Shown: positions 12,397-25,084 of the stretch, one piece after another
Numbering within the stretch: the first letter of the stretch is position 1
Layout of the letters: each line of letters begins with the position of its first letter
Origin: Pipra filicauda
Lineage: Eukaryota; Chordata; Aves; Passeriformes; Pipridae
Direction of reading: 5' to 3'
Assembly: GCF_003945595.2 (NCBI RefSeq)
Contig: NW_024104420.1
Coordinates: forward strand, 4,462,201 to 4,526,200
DNA length: 64,000 bases
Notes under the pieces: generated by a model
Seen by the model: the letters and a program-made list of their open reading frames with translations, nothing else
What the model was told of the DNA's origin: nothing
Database searches by the model: none
Translations under genes and position numbers: made by a program

Positions 12397-15300
12397 TTAG
12401 CTCTGCAGAGACCTCCAGCAGTGTGGCCGACCACTGTAGCAGACAGAAGGCCAGCCATTGTCCAAGAGAGAGGGCCGCCTCCTCCACGCCATGCGGAGCT
12501 GGTTTTGCAGCAGCCTGAATCTGAAGGAAGGATGTCTCTCTACAGCTCTTAGAAAGTGCAGGGTTTGAGTTGCGAGGTTTGAGATGGAGGTGCTAAAGTT
12601 ATTTGTCGTGCCTTGACGTGCTGAAACAGAGAGGAACAGAGCCAAGGTTTAGGGACCTCAGGAACCCCTCTTGCCAGAGTCACCCCACCCAGCCCTTCCC
12701 ATGGTCAGAAGGGAGTAGGAACTAAGAGGGTAAGCCCTAAACTGTTTGCCATGAATACCACACAAGCTCGCCTAAAGTCTCTCTCTGCTCTGCCCACACT
12801 GCCCTTTGTCTGGGCAGGGAGCAGAACCCTCTCCAGCTGTCCAGGATCCTTCCTCCTTTCATGCCAGTCCCTGCTGACAGCCTGCTGCCCTCATTCACCC
12901 TCACAGGTGACCTGGAGCAATTCTTCCTGCCCCCTCATGTGCCACCTGATGTGCCCTAGGAACACACAGCCTATCATGGCCTCAGCAGCACAGCTCCCTG
13001 ACACCAGCGCTGCCAGCCCAGCTGCACGTACTCCTCCCCTTGGCAGGACTGAGCCACGTATAAAGCACAAGGGCAAGGGTAGGAGAGAGTGGCAGAGAGT
13101 CCTGAGACGTAGTCAGGGTACCACAGCCACTGGGCTGGGTCCTGCTGCCAGTGCAGCAGCTAGAGCTGAGGCCAAGCTGCAGTGGGGCGGCAAGGGACTC
13201 TGGGGGTTGTGGCTCACCAGTGAGCCTGATGGCTGCCTCTCGCATGGCCTTCTGTGGGCTATGCAGGTATGACACGGACTGGCGCAGGTACTCGTCTGCT
13301 CTGCTTCTGTCCTCTGCCAGCTAGAGAGAGCAGAAGGGGACACAGGGAAGGGTTGGCACTGATTCTTTCCCTTGGCTGAGCAGCTCCTGCACCCAGGACT
13401 GACATTCCCTGCTTGGACACCCATGACACCCAGCCAGCAGCTGGCTGGTGCCAAGGTTTGAAGGGAGCAGAGGGCTGAGTGCTCCCCAGGGAGCCCCAGT
13501 ATCACTCCGATGCCAAAGCACAGCTGGGTCAGGACTCTGTCAGCACCCTGGCTCAGGGAGGGAGAAGAGCCTGGAGAAGAGCTTGCTGGGCCACACACCC
13601 GAGGAGAGTAGTGCGTGGGGTGCAGGCTGGTGGTGATGCGTGCAGGAGTGGGCAGGGGCCACAGCTGGCACCCTCACACACTGAGTATCGGGAGCAAAGA
13701 GCTTGTTCAGGCTGGGTCTGGGGCTTCAAGGCCATCCTTACCAGGCACTCGCCGAACCTCCACATCTCTTCTGTCTTCAGCAGCTCCTCAAGATTCCACT
13801 TCTTCAGGAACTTTGTTGCTTGAAGCAGGGTTTCCCAAGAGGCCTGCAGAGTCAGAGAGACTGGGAGATGGCACAGCAGCCCAGGACACAGGACCTGCAT
13901 CCCTGTGGCCAAGGCCAGGAGGAGGCAGGAGCACTGCAGTCTGCAAGGTGTTAGGGCAGAAGGCAGTTGAGCCCCCTTCACAGGGGACAGCAGGAGCTCA
14001 GAATCCTCACCTGCACCACACACTGGTTCTCATCATACATGTGATAGAAGAGCGGCAACAGGCTCTGGTGCACATTCTTCTCCAGGAGCTTTTTCTCCTC
14101 TTCTGGTACCAACTCCATTAGCACTTGAAAGAGGTGAATGGAGAGGAGCTGCACATGGCTAGTGTCCTAGTGGAAATGAAGAGGGCAAGACCTCAGCACC
14201 AGCGTCTCCAGGCCCACCTGAGCATGGGCCTGAAATTCCACAGGGTATAAAGTTTCGTGGCAGCACCCAGTGCCCCTGGCAGGAGGCACAGAGCCTTACA
14301 TTCTCAAATAGTGGCAGGAGTGCCTCAGCCAGCTGCACAGCAATGGAACTGACAATTGAGACATCTGCGTCCCGGATCACCTCACTGAGCACAGAAAGGG
14401 TCATGCCCACCACCTCTCCGTCCTGATCCTTCAGTACCTCTGTGAAGCTTTCAGTCAGGGCCAGGATTGAGTTGGCCTGCGTGGAGCACAAAGCAATGTT
14501 CTGAAGCAATCAAAGGCTGCATTGCCAAAACCACTCCAGCAGTTCAACCACACGCCACTGCCTCAGAACGAAGAAGCCAGAGGCCTGTTCTGAAGGACTC
14601 TGGTGGCTGAATGGGGAGTCAGGAATGCTGGCAGCAGGTGACACAGCTCCTGAAGCCCAGACAAGTCCAAACTACTGTGTTACCCAGCCCCACATGGCCA
14701 GCACAGCTTCAGCCAGCTGCCTGCTTCTTACCATAGAGGGTCTCTTGCAGAGCAGTAGGAGGCATCTGAGCAGCAGGAGATGCATCTCTCTGCAATCTCT
14801 CCTGAGGTAGATTGGGACAAGCTGCAGGATGCGTTCATCCCATTTATCTAAGTTTAGGCAAGGCAGAAGCTGAAATGACAGAGCAGTGAGAGCAGTCATA
14901 CCTGTCACCCCTGCAGCAGGGGGCCAAGGGCGCACAGCAGAGCCCACCCTCTGCCCCAGCTCCACAAACTGCAATTCCACCAAAGCTGTGTGTCAAACCG
15001 GGCAGAGTGGAGGGAGGCAGCTCAGCGAGGCAGCACTTGCCATCAGGCTCACCTCAACAAAGAATGCCATGGCAGAGACTTCCCAGCGAGCCTCCTCTCT
15101 GCGGAGCAGCCTGAACAGGTAGCGTGCAATCCGGTAACACAAGCACTGTGAGACCCTGAGCATTGCTCTGGAGGAGGAAAAAAGGCATCATTGACCCTGA
15201 GCAGGGTGGGCAAACCTCTCCTGAGACTGAATTACCAAAGCCTGATCCTTCCCCACCACCTCTCAAAAGGAGAAAGGCAGTACCCAACACCAGCAGGGAC

Positions 15301-18300
15301 TGTTGAGGATGACCAGACTGAAAAAACACCTTCCTACGCACAGGGGATATGAGCAACCAGGCTGTGGATGGCCATCAATGGTTGGCCCCAAATCTCTCTG
15401 GCCCTGACAGGCTATCCTCAGTGAGGTTCCCTGCAGACAGACCTCTTGTTCTGTGCCATCAGCCCAGGACTCACGGGAGGCCATGCCGGCACTTTGGGTT
15501 GTGGCTGTTCCAGAGCACCCAGCTCTCCCAGGCTTTTCCACTCTGCAGGGCCATGCCTCAGTGACAAGTCCCTCTCACCCACGACCACAGGGATTATGTC
15601 GGGGCCACCTCATCTCCTGGGGAGAAATGATAGGGGAGCATGGAGAAGGGAGGTCTCACCTGGCCAGCAGACCCACTGCATACTGGTGATTGTCAATGTT
15701 GAGGAATGTGTCCCAGCCACACTCATGTTCAACTTCAGACACCACATCCTCATACTCAAGATGGCAGAGCAGTGATTTCATGGTCTGCACTATGAATCTG
15801 TGTACAGAGCAAAGCCCAGGTCATGCCAGGATTCCTGAGCCCAGCTCCAAGGGCATGGGAGGGACGGGAGGACTGTGATGGAGCACCTGTTGGGGTTGGT
15901 GGGAAGGCAGTGCTCCTGCTGGCATCTCCTCCAGAAGGTATTGACATCTACTGGCATCTGCGCTGTGCTGGAGAAGATTTGGAATAGCAGAGCCACAAAG
16001 AAGCAGGGGAAATACATCATCAGTGCCTCTGGATGGTTGGGCAGATGGGTGATCTCCCACAGTGCTACAGTTGCCTGCAAAAAACAAAACACCCAGAGAC
16101 TGCACTCAGCCCTGAGACATCCCCATGGCAGGGCCCAAGTGTGGGAGGGTGAGGTTCAGGCATTGCCCTGGTCCAGGGGAGATGCAGGGGGAGCTTCTGA
16201 CATGGCTGCCTCTGAACCTGCCCTTAACCAAGATTTCCAGCCCATCACATGAGGTGGGGAGATCACTGGTGCAGGAGGAAGGATAGAGAGATGCCAGAGA
16301 GGTAGCCCCTGAGGATGTGCTACGGTCTAGTCCAGCAACTCACAGCCAGGGAGAAGATGTCTGAGTCGTCCTTGTCAGAGGTGGATGTGCTGTGCAGCGG
16401 CCAGTCCTCCAGCACGCACAGCAGCTCCGGCAGCACCTTCTCCGCAGCTCTGCTTGAGGAGACGATTGCCTTCCACATGGTCACAGCAGCTCTGCAGGCC
16501 CAGAATTCTGTGTCAGTGGGGTCTTGGTCACAAGACCATGGCCTGGGCAGCCCTAGAGGCCCTGGCTGGCCACCAGCCCTGCCTCTGTCCACTGAGTAGC
16601 ACTCAGTGAGCCTGCCTCTGCAGGTAGCAGGCAGACAAGTAATGGTGCCCTGGAGGGTACAATTGACATGGCACAACAGGGAAACAGAGGGGTCATGGGT
16701 CCGATGAGCTCTAATCGCTTGTGAGTCCTCAGCACTCAAAGCAGATAAACCTCATACCTGTCACATGATGGGGCACAGCGCAGAAGGGTCACCACCACAT
16801 CATGAGACTGTACAAGGCTCATCTCCTGAAGGCTCTTGTCCAGTCTGTGCTCAGCAGACACATCCATTATGAATGTGAGCCATTGGTACATGTCCCTCAC
16901 AATGCTTGGCACCTGGAGGAGACATAGCAGGGAACTGGATTGCTGATAGAGCATGGCATTTCCCCAGCTTCCCACGAGAAATGTTTCCTTTTCTACAACA
17001 CTGTGCTGGCCTTAAAAGGGATTCTGAGTCCCCAGGATGAGTCTAGGGCTTTGAATCTATTCTCACCAGGCACTTGTCAACACTCCATGTCTTTTCCAAC
17101 AGTTGCTCGAGCTTCCTCTCCTGCAGGAACATGTTAGCTTGAAGCAGAGTTTCCCAAAAAGCCTATAGAGCAGCAGATACCGGGAGATGGAACCACTGAT
17201 GAGGGCACAGGACCTGCATCCCTTATACCTTGACAAGGCTCCTGGCCTTTCCTGGCCCTTAGTGGGAATATGCAGCATCTGGGAAACTTGTCCATCAGTG
17301 GGTTTGGTGCCTGGGTAAAGTGATGGGTCAACCCCCATCTCAGGCATCTGGTGCTGCCAGGACAGGAGAACAGAGGTTCCCAGAACTGCTGCTTTGTAGC
17401 TAAGAGCAGGAAGAGATGGGAGCGCAGGAGGCAGTTGAGTCACCTCCAACATGGACACCAACATTTCAGAAGTCCTCACCTGTGCCACACACTGGTTCTC
17501 ATCATGCAAGTGGCGGAAGAGTAGGAACAGGCTCTGGCGCACATTCTTCTCCAGGAGCTTTTTTCCGTCTTCCTCTACCAACTCCATTAGCACTTGAAAG
17601 AGGTGAATGGAGAGGAGCTGCACATGGCTAGTGTCCTAGTGGAAATGAAGAGGGCAAGACCTCAGCACCAGCGTCTCCAGGCCCACCTGAGCATGGGCCT
17701 GAAATTCCACAGGGTATAAAGTTTCGTGGCAGCACCCAGTGCCCCTGGCAGGAGGCACAGAGCCTTACATTCTCAAATAGTGGCAGGAGTGCCTCAGCCA
17801 GCTGCACAGCAATGGAACTGGCAATTGAGACATCTGCGTCCCGGATCACCTCACTGAGCACAGAAAGGGTCATGTCCACCAGCTCTCCGTCCTTATCCTT
17901 CAGTACCTCTGTGAGGCTTTCAGTCAAGGCCAGGATAGTGTTGGCCTGCATGGAGCACAAAGCAATGTTCTGAAGCAATCAAAGGCTGCATTGCCAAAAC
18001 CACTCCAGCAGTTCAACCCCACACTACTGCCTTAGAACGAAGAAGCCAGAGGCCTGTTCTGAAGGACTCTGGTGGCTGAATGGGGAGTCAGGAATGCTGG
18101 CAGCAGGTGACACAGCTCCTGAAGCCCAGACAAGTCCAAACTACTGTGTTACCCAGCCCCACATGGCCAGCACAGCTTCAGCCAGCTGCCTGCTCCTTAC
18201 CATAGAGGGTCTCTTGCAGAGCAATAAGAGGCATCTGAGCAGCAGGAGACGCATCTCTCTGCAATCTCTCCTGAGGTAGATTGGGAAAAGTTGCAGGATG

Positions 18301-21300
18301 CGTTCATCCCATTCCTTTATGTTAAGGCAAGGCAGGAGCTGAAACATACAGAGGACTGACTGTGGTCATATGTGGTGTTTGTGGCATAATATGATGCCGA
18401 AATACAGGCAGAAAGTTATTTGCTTCTTGTCCTTCCATCATGTCCAGGCACTGCATGTAGATAAGCAAAAGAATCTTGAAAATGTGAAGCTGAAGTGGGA
18501 AGCAGGCTTGACTCCAGCAGCAGGGGGCCAAGGGCGCACAGCAGAGCCCACCCTCTGCCCCAGCTCCACAAACTGCAATTCCACCAAAGCTGTGTGTCAA
18601 ACCGGGCAGAGTGGAGGGAGGCAGCTCAGCGAGGCAGCACTTGCCATCAGGCTCACCTCAACAAAGAATGCCATGGCAGAGACTTCCCAGCGAGCCTCCT
18701 CTCTGCGGAGCAGCCTGAACAGGTAGCGTGCAATCCGGTAACACAAGCACTGTGAGACCCTGAGCATTGCTCTGGAGGAGGAAAAAAGGCATCATTGACC
18801 CTGAGCAGGGTGGGCAAACCTCTCCTGAGACTGAATTACCAAAGCCTGATCCTTCCCCACCACCTCTCAAAAGGAGAAAGGCAGTACCCAACACCAGCAG
18901 GGACTGTTGAGGATGACCAGACTGAAAAAACACCTTCCTACACACAGGGGATATGAGCAACCAGGCTGTGGATGGCCATCAATGGTTGGCCCCAAATCTC
19001 TCTGGCCCTGACAGGCTATCCTCAGTGAGGTTCCCTGCAGACAGACCTCTTGTTCTGTGCCATCAGCCCAGGACTCACGGGAGGCCATGCCGGCACTTTG
19101 GGTTGTGGCTGTTCCAGAGCACCCAGCTCTCCCAGGCTTTTCCATTCTGCAGGGCCATGCCTCAGTGACAAGTCCCTCTCACCCACAACCACAGGGATTA
19201 TATCGGGGCCACCTCATCTCCTGGGGAGAAATGATAGGGGAGCATGGAGAAGGGAGGTCTCACCTGGCCAGCAGACCCACTGCATACTGGTGATTGTCAA
19301 TGTTGAGGAATGTGTCCCAGCCACACTCATGTTCAACTTCAGACACCACATCCTCATACTCAAGATGGCAGAGCAGTGATTTCATGGTCTGCACTATGAA
19401 TCTGTGTACAGAGCAAAGCCCAGGTCATGCCAGGATTCCTGAGCCCAGCTCCAAGGGCATGGGAGGGACGGGAGGACTGTGATGGAGCACCTGTTGGGGT
19501 TGGTGGGAAGGCAGTGCTCCTGCTGGCATCTCCTCCAGAAGGTATTGACTTCTACTGGCATCTGCGCTGTGCTGGAGAAGATTTGGAATAGCAGAGCCAC
19601 AAAGAAGCAGGGGAAATACATCATCAGTGCCTCTGGATGGTTGGGCAGATGGGTGATCTCCCACAGTGCTACAGTTGCCTGCAAAAAACAAAACACCCAG
19701 AGACTGCACTCAGCCCTGAGACATCCCCATGGCAGGGCCCAAGTGTGGGAGGGTGAGGTTCAGGCATTGCCCTGGTCCAGGGGAGATGCAGGGGGAGCTT
19801 CTGACATGGCTGCCTCTGAACCTGCCCTTAACCAAGATTTCCAGCCCATCACATGAGGTGGGGAGATCACTGGTGCAGGAGGAAGGATAGAGAGATGCCA
19901 GAGAGGTAGCCCCTGAGGATGTGCTACGGTCTAGTCCAGCAACTCACAGCCAGGGAGAAGATGTCTGAGTCGTCCTTGTCAGAGGTGGATGTGCTGTGCA
20001 GCGGCCAGTCCTCCAGCACGCACAGCAGCTCCGGCAGCACCTTCTCCGCAGCTCTGCTTGAGGAGACGATTGCCTTCCACATGGTCACAGCAGCTCTGCA
20101 GGCCCAGAATTCTGTGTCAGTGGGGTCTTGGTCACAAGACCATGGCCTGGGCAGCCCTAGAGGCCCTGGCTGGCCACCAGCCCTGCCTCTGTCCACTGCC
20201 CCTCACCAGCAGCACTCAGTGAGCCTGCCTCTGCAGGTAGCAGGTAGACAAGTAATGGTGCATTGAGGGACACAAAGGGAGTGTGGCAATGGGCTCTGTG
20301 GCTGGCATAGCACAGCTGGCACACAGAGGGGTCAGAGGCACCTGAAAATCTCTATCTGTCTGGCAGCCCACATGAGATTGGCTCTGTAGGCTGGTGGGCT
20401 CTAATGGCTTGTGAGTCCTGAGCCCTCAAAGAAGGTGGGCTCCGTACCTGTCACACGATGGGGCGCAGCGCAGAAGGGTCACCACCACATCATGGGGCTG
20501 TGCAACTGTCATCTCCTGAAGGGTCTTCTTCAACCTGTCTTCTTGAGACATATATGTGATCTTCATAAGCTGTTGGTGAATGTCCCTCACAATGGTTGGC
20601 ACCTGGAGGATACACAGCAGAGAACTGGAGTGTTGATAGAGTGAGGCATTTCAACAGCTTCCCATGAGAAATGCTTCCTTTTCTACCATATTTTGCTGAT
20701 CTGAAAGTCTGTTGGATGGCCAGCAGACCCAGCTTGAGAGGGTTCACGTTTCATGGGGGACTCCAACCCTGGCCACAAGTTACGTACTTTATTCAAATGG
20801 GAGCTGCCACTTCCCATGATAATATCTGCTATGGCAGCACAATCCTCTGCTTTGCAGGAGCTGGAGGTTGCCGTGCCCCCAAGGACCATGGTGGTCTTGT
20901 CTTCATGATCAGTGGTCTTATGGAAGTCTGAAAACATCTAAGGGCAGGGAAGAGAAGGATGTCACATCCAGTGCTCTGACAGCTGTCATCCACTAAGCAG
21001 AAACAGCAGCCCCATCCCAGGCATGGAAGTCTGGATACCTGTGTGCATCTGTAGAAGAGTCCATGGGTGTGCTCCTCCTCTGGCAGTTCCCCAAGTGGAT
21101 CTGGCAAAACCCAAGAACAGTCAGAGCTTAGGGACTGCAGGAGAGGCTGGAGAACACAGTCAAGCCTTCCACTCCCCTGGTGGGGACAGTCCTGGGACAT
21201 GAAATAGTGGAGGCACCAACCCCTGTCTCTTCTGGCAGCAGCTTGGGGCTGAGGGTGCCTGGTGGATGGAGATGGATGCTGGGGTAATCAGCTCCATTCC

Positions 21301-21523
21301 CACTTCCCCTTGCTCCCTGGGGATGTCCACGGGGGATAGGATTGGGCTGCAGCCCTAGCCCTATGGCCCAGCTCAGCCACTTACCTGTCTGCAGTGGCTG
21401 GACTGTTTCCACTTTTTCAGTCTGTTGTGCTTGGGCAGCCCCTCGGCCTTTCTCCTCCTCCCCCTCCTCCCCTCCCCCCCCAACCCAGGCCAGCCAGGGC
21501 ATACTGGGCAATTTTTCCGCCAT
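12397..21523 (-). CDS. Maestro heat-like repeat (MROH) family protein, 23 exons, internally duplicated
   Basis: MROH proteins are all-helical HEAT-repeat scaffolds; several are expressed in testis. Exons in order: 21385-21523, 21039-21100, 20788-20937, 20448-20602, 19948-20095, 19491-19678, 19264-19401, 18657-18771, 18201-18338, 17769-17945, 17480-17635, 17067-17162, 16758-16912, 16344-16491, 15887-16074, 15660-15797, 15053-15167, 14732-14869, 14300-14476, 14011-14166, 13742-13843, 13218-13320 and 12397-12620. All phases agree, giving 3,306 nt and about 1,101 residues with no internal stop. The start ATG (minus strand, 21523) has a fair Kozak context and leads a Glu/Gly-rich exon. Exons 4-12 and 13-21 are a tandem duplication in frame. 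MROH exons such as ATVALWEITHLPNHPEALMM and AMLRVSQCLCYRIARYLFRL are typical of the expanded avian family. Which member it is (MROH2B-, 6- or 7-like) I cannot say. Exons 1-3 are the least certain. Confidence 0.82.
12621..13217 (-). other. MROH-like gene, last intron
   Basis: This intron separates the exon ending REAAIRLTG from the terminal exon. The ORF on the plus strand at 12751-13272 is a chance reading frame with no family features. No repeat is recognised. Confidence 0.6.
13742..16912 (-). repeat. MROH-like gene, second copy of the 9-exon HEAT block (exons 13-21)
   Basis: This block encodes residues 555-993, from VPSIVRDMYQWL to RFGECL. Exons 5-8 and 10 with their introns are nearly identical to the first block, while the first and last exons are clearly diverged. 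Both borders lie in phase-0 introns, so the duplication keeps the reading frame. Confidence 0.85.
17067..20602 (-). repeat. MROH-like gene, first copy of the 9-exon HEAT block (exons 4-12)
   Basis: This block encodes residues 118-554. It starts with VPTIVRDIHQQL and ends with VDKCL. Each exon has a partner of the same size in the second block, except the last (96 against 102 nt). The intron after exon 8 is about 135 bp longer than its partner. Confidence 0.85.
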
Positions 21524-22250
21524 CCCACTGAATTTTGCATCAGAAAAGCATGAAGTGGTTGTACAGAGGCTCCTTGCAGCACCCCTTTGTCCTATCCTGT
21601 CTTATTTTGTCTGCCAGCAGTATGTGGGGTGGCTGTGTCAATGCCAGAGACAGGTCACAAAGGCAGTGGCTCACAGAGGGCTCTGTGACATGTGCCGACA
21701 ATTGGCAGTGCCTATTGTGGTAGGTAGTTGCTGTGAACATATGTTTATTGATGGAGAGATCATGTTCATACAGAAGATGTCTGAACTATGGGCATGTGTT
21801 GCCTTGAGGATGGCTCCAGACGTGTTCTTTACCTGGATTCTCTGTCAGATCTTTTCTCAAACCCCTATGTCTTCATCCTCCAAGGTTCTCATGCTTGTCC
21901 CAATGGGTCAGACAGCAACCTCCCCACAGGCCTCTTGTAATACAGCCCAAATAGACAGGGAGACAAAACATACCACATCAAAGTCACCTCATTTGTAGCA
22001 CAAAAAAGCACAACCCAGAAGGCCTTTCCCTCCTCAGCAGGGCATCAACACCGATGACAATGCTGAAAGTGGGGATACTGGGTTCTTCTGCCATACTCTA
22101 CCCCGGCACCACCATCATGATCCAACCAGTGTCTTTGGAGTGACAGTGTGGACACCTCTTGCCTTCAAGGTTAATAGGACACACAGTATTATTGAGTTGC
22201 AATGCCTACTGTGGATTATCATTCTTCAAGTACCATTAGCAATGAACAAT
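21524..22250. other. Upstream flank of MROH-like gene, possible retroviral remnant
   Basis: This is the 5' flank of the MROH-like gene. The CT-rich strip at 21455-21485 belongs to its first exon. From about 22000 to 22250 the sequence is diffuse and may be the 3' part of the minus-strand retroviral fragment at 22254-22562, but no LTR ends were found. Confidence 0.4.
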
Positions 22251-22253
22251 CAA

Positions 22254-22562
22254 TCAACAATGAGAATAAATAAGCATGCAGTAGTAACCAACATCATAGG
22301 AACAATTAACAGTAGCAATGGACAAACTTAGCATTCTATGAGGATATCTAACGTTGACAGGAGGCAGATGGGGAATGTCAATTATATAGGTCAGTTTGGG
22401 GAGCATGTCAGTGTCACAGGTGGGGTTTAAGGGAGTATATTTTACTGTGGAGACTGATTTCATTATAGTGATCTTAATGCAATGGACAGTGATCCAAATT
22501 ACAATAATCACAATTATAATCATTATCAAAGTCTGAAAGAGGCTAGGTAGCCACCCTGACAT
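22254..22562 (-). pseudogene. Possible retroviral Env transmembrane C-terminal fragment
   Basis: A 102-codon minus-strand frame opens with SGWLPSLFQTL followed by about 19 strongly hydrophobic residues rich in Ile/Val, then a basic, Lys-containing tail. This resembles the membrane anchor and cytoplasmic tail of a retroviral Env TM subunit. It points away from the plus-strand pol remnant that begins at about 22640, so it belongs to a different element. It could also be an unrelated hydrophobic frame in low-complexity DNA. Confidence 0.4.
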
Positions 22563-22639
22563 GGAAAACCCAAATGCATTTAAAATTCTCCCTAGCCATT
22601 AGTTACCAGTGCAGCAGCAATGTCCCAGAGGTGGAAAAC

Positions 22640-23435
22640 GCTGTCACTTCGTTGATGTGGGATACTGGAATTTCAGGGAAATCAAAAGCAGTAGAACCAG
22701 TAAGAATACAGTTGAAACCTGCTGCCAGACCAATAAGGCAGAAACAATATCCTTTGAAGTTAGACACTAGGCAAGGGTTAGAAGAATTAATAGCTAAATT
22801 TTTGCAACATGGATTATTAAGGGAACATGAGACAGAATATAATTCTCCTATCCTACTGCTAAAGAAGCCACATACCAGTGAATACTAGCTAGTGCAAGAT
22901 CTCAGAGCTATTAATAAAATAGTGCAAGACATATACCCAGTAGCAGCAAATCCTTATGAACTTTTAACACAATTAAAGGATCTGATGAGCAGTTCAGTGT
23001 TTTGGATCTTATGGATGCTTTCTTCTGCATACTGCTTGAAACTAAGTCAACCATTGTTTGCCTTTGAACGAGAAAGCCCAATGGCCTGTAAAACCCAATT
23101 ACTGTGAACTGTTCTCCCAAAATGGTTAAAAATAGCTCCACTTTGTTTAGGAACCAATTGGCAAATGAATTGGAAATATGGAAAAAGGGGAATGAAGAAA
23201 TCACTTTGCTGCGGTATTAGATGATATTTTAATTGCTACAGAAACTCAAGCTGGATGCATTAAAACTACTGTAAGTTTACTAAACTTTTTGGGATAAGCT
23301 GGTTACAGGGTAACCAGCAAGAAGGTCCAGATTGCCAAAAAGCATGTGACATATCTGGGATTCACCATTTCCTGGGTACAGCAAAGCCTCAGAACAAAAA
23401 GGAAGGAGCTTTTTTAGCATACTCCCGAAAAAACT
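22640..23435 (+). pseudogene. ERV pol: reverse transcriptase N-terminal part (broken)
   Basis: The frame at 22574-22888 contains the RT entry region (QLKPAARPIRQKQYPLK) and ends at a stop inside the finger region; the next piece (LVQDLRAINKIVQDIYP) continues at 22890-23107 with a different register. A further stop and frameshift follow before the CR1 insertion. The catalytic YXDD motif is not intact in view. Confidence 0.8.
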
Positions 23436-25037
23436 GGCAGCCCACGGCTTGGACAGGAGCCCTCTGTGCTGGGTTAGGAACTGGCTGGAGGGTCGGGCCC
23501 AGAGAGTGGTGGTGAACGGTGCTGCATCCAGTTGGCACCAGTCACTAGTGGTGTCCTCCAGGGATCAGTGTTGGGCCCAGTCCTGTTTAATATCTTTATT
23601 GATGATATAGATGAGGGGATTGAGCGTACCATTAGCAAATTTGCAGATTGTCCAAGTTGGCAGGGAGTGTTGATCTGCTGGAGGGCAGGAGGGCTCTTCA
23701 GACAAGCTGGAGAGATGGTCTGAATCCAACAGGATGAGGTTTAACAAAGCCAAGTGCCAGGTCCTGCACTTTGGCCACAACAACCCCATGCAGCGCTACA
23801 GGCTGGGGACAGAGTGGCTGGAGAGCAGCCAGACAGAGAGGGACCTGGGAGTTTGGATTGACGGGAAGCTGAACATTGTGGCAATGGATTTGCCATATGT
23901 AGGATGGAAGAAGTCCTGTCAGAGATGGACTAGTGAAGAAAAATAAGAAAACTACTCAAATGTTATAGAAACAGAAGTTTTCAATGTGGTTTAAACAGGT
24001 TTTAAAATGGCTTTTGCTTTTTCTGCAAAGTCATTGCTCCGTGTTCCCGACACCCCCTGTGAGGGACTTGTCTCCCATACAGGAGTATCCTGAGAAGATG
24101 TCCTGAGGTGTTTCTCATTGGTCCTTGTTAACCCCTTCCTATTGGTTGTTAACCTTTTACCTGATTGGTTTTTTCTGTGCCCCTGAACTTGTAATTGGTT
24201 CCCCTTTGACCCTCCTAAAAGCCTTATAAACCCCTACCCCACAATAAACTTCCTCTTTCGTCCATCCCTCCCTGGTGGTCTGTGTGGCTCCTTACGGGGT
24301 CGCCGGGCCACGTGGCGGGGGGCAGGGGGGAAGAGCATTTACCTTCCAGGTGATGGGCTGGATTCCAGGGCCTGAAGGTCTCCCCTTCCCACTAATCTGT
24401 CGTAGAACATGAGCCAGCAGTGTGCCCAGGTGGCCAAGGCCAATGGCATCCTGGCCTGGATCAGGAAGAATGTGGCCAGCAGGTCCAAGGAAGTGATTCT
24501 TCCCCTGTACTCAGAGCTGGTGAGGCCACACCTTGAGTACCGTATCCAGTTCTGGGCCCCTCAGTTCAGGAAGGACATTGAGGTCCTGGAGCAGATCCAG
24601 AGAAGAGTAACAAGGCTGGGGAAGGGACTCGAGCACAAGTCCTATGAGGAGAGGCTGAGGGAGCTGGGGCTGTTCAGCCTGGAGAAGAGGAGGCTCAGGG
24701 GAGACCTCATCACTCTCTACAACTCCCTGAAAGGAGGTTGTAGCCAGGGGGGGATTGGTCTCTTCTCCCAGGCAACCAGAAGTAGGACAAGAAGGCATGA
24801 TCTTAAGCTGTGCCAGGGGAAGTTTAGGTTGGATATTAGGAAGAAATTCTTTATAGAGAGTGTAATCAGACACTGGAATGGGCTGCCCAGGGAGGTGGTG
24901 GATTCCCCGTCCCTGGAGGTTTTTAAGATGGGACCAGATGTGGCACTTAGTGCCATGATCTAGTAACCACGCTGGTGTTGGATCAAGGGTTGGACTTGAT
25001 GATCTCAGGGGTCTTTTCCAACCCAGTTGATTCTATG
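23436..25037 (+). mobile_element. CR1 LINE, 5'-truncated, interrupted by a solo LTR
   Basis: The 5' part (23436-23876) includes GGAACTGGCTGGAGGGTCGGGCCCAGAGAGTGG and the RT motif region [13 protein letters not shown]. The 3' part (24405-25037) runs from GAGCCAGCAGTGTGCCCAGG to the end TTGATTCTATGAA. The two parts are one CR1, split by an LTR at 23877-24404. The CR1 lies inside the ERV pol gene. It lacks its 5' end and has frameshifts. Confidence 0.92.
23877..24404 (+). mobile_element. Solo LTR (528 bp) with 6-bp target-site duplication
   Basis: The CR1 sequence is cut at GAACAT, which is present on both sides (23871-23876 and 24405-24410). Between them lies a 528-bp element that starts TGTGGCA. 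It carries several CCAAT boxes in reverse form (ATTGG), a TATAAA at 24225-24230 and an AATAAA at 24243-24248, as expected of a plus-strand LTR with U3, R and U5. There is no internal region, so it is a solo LTR left by recombination. A 6-bp duplication fits the alpha/beta (ERVK-like) retroviral group. Confidence 0.9.
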
Positions 25038-25084
25038 AATTTGCCAAACTCTGGAGCCATGGTCTGTTCGTGAGTTAAGAACAT

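Noticed and set aside
12751..13598. Plus-strand frame 12751-13272 and minus-strand frame 13113-13598 in the MROH region
   Set aside because: They cross known exon borders of the minus-strand gene in the wrong frame and have no family features.
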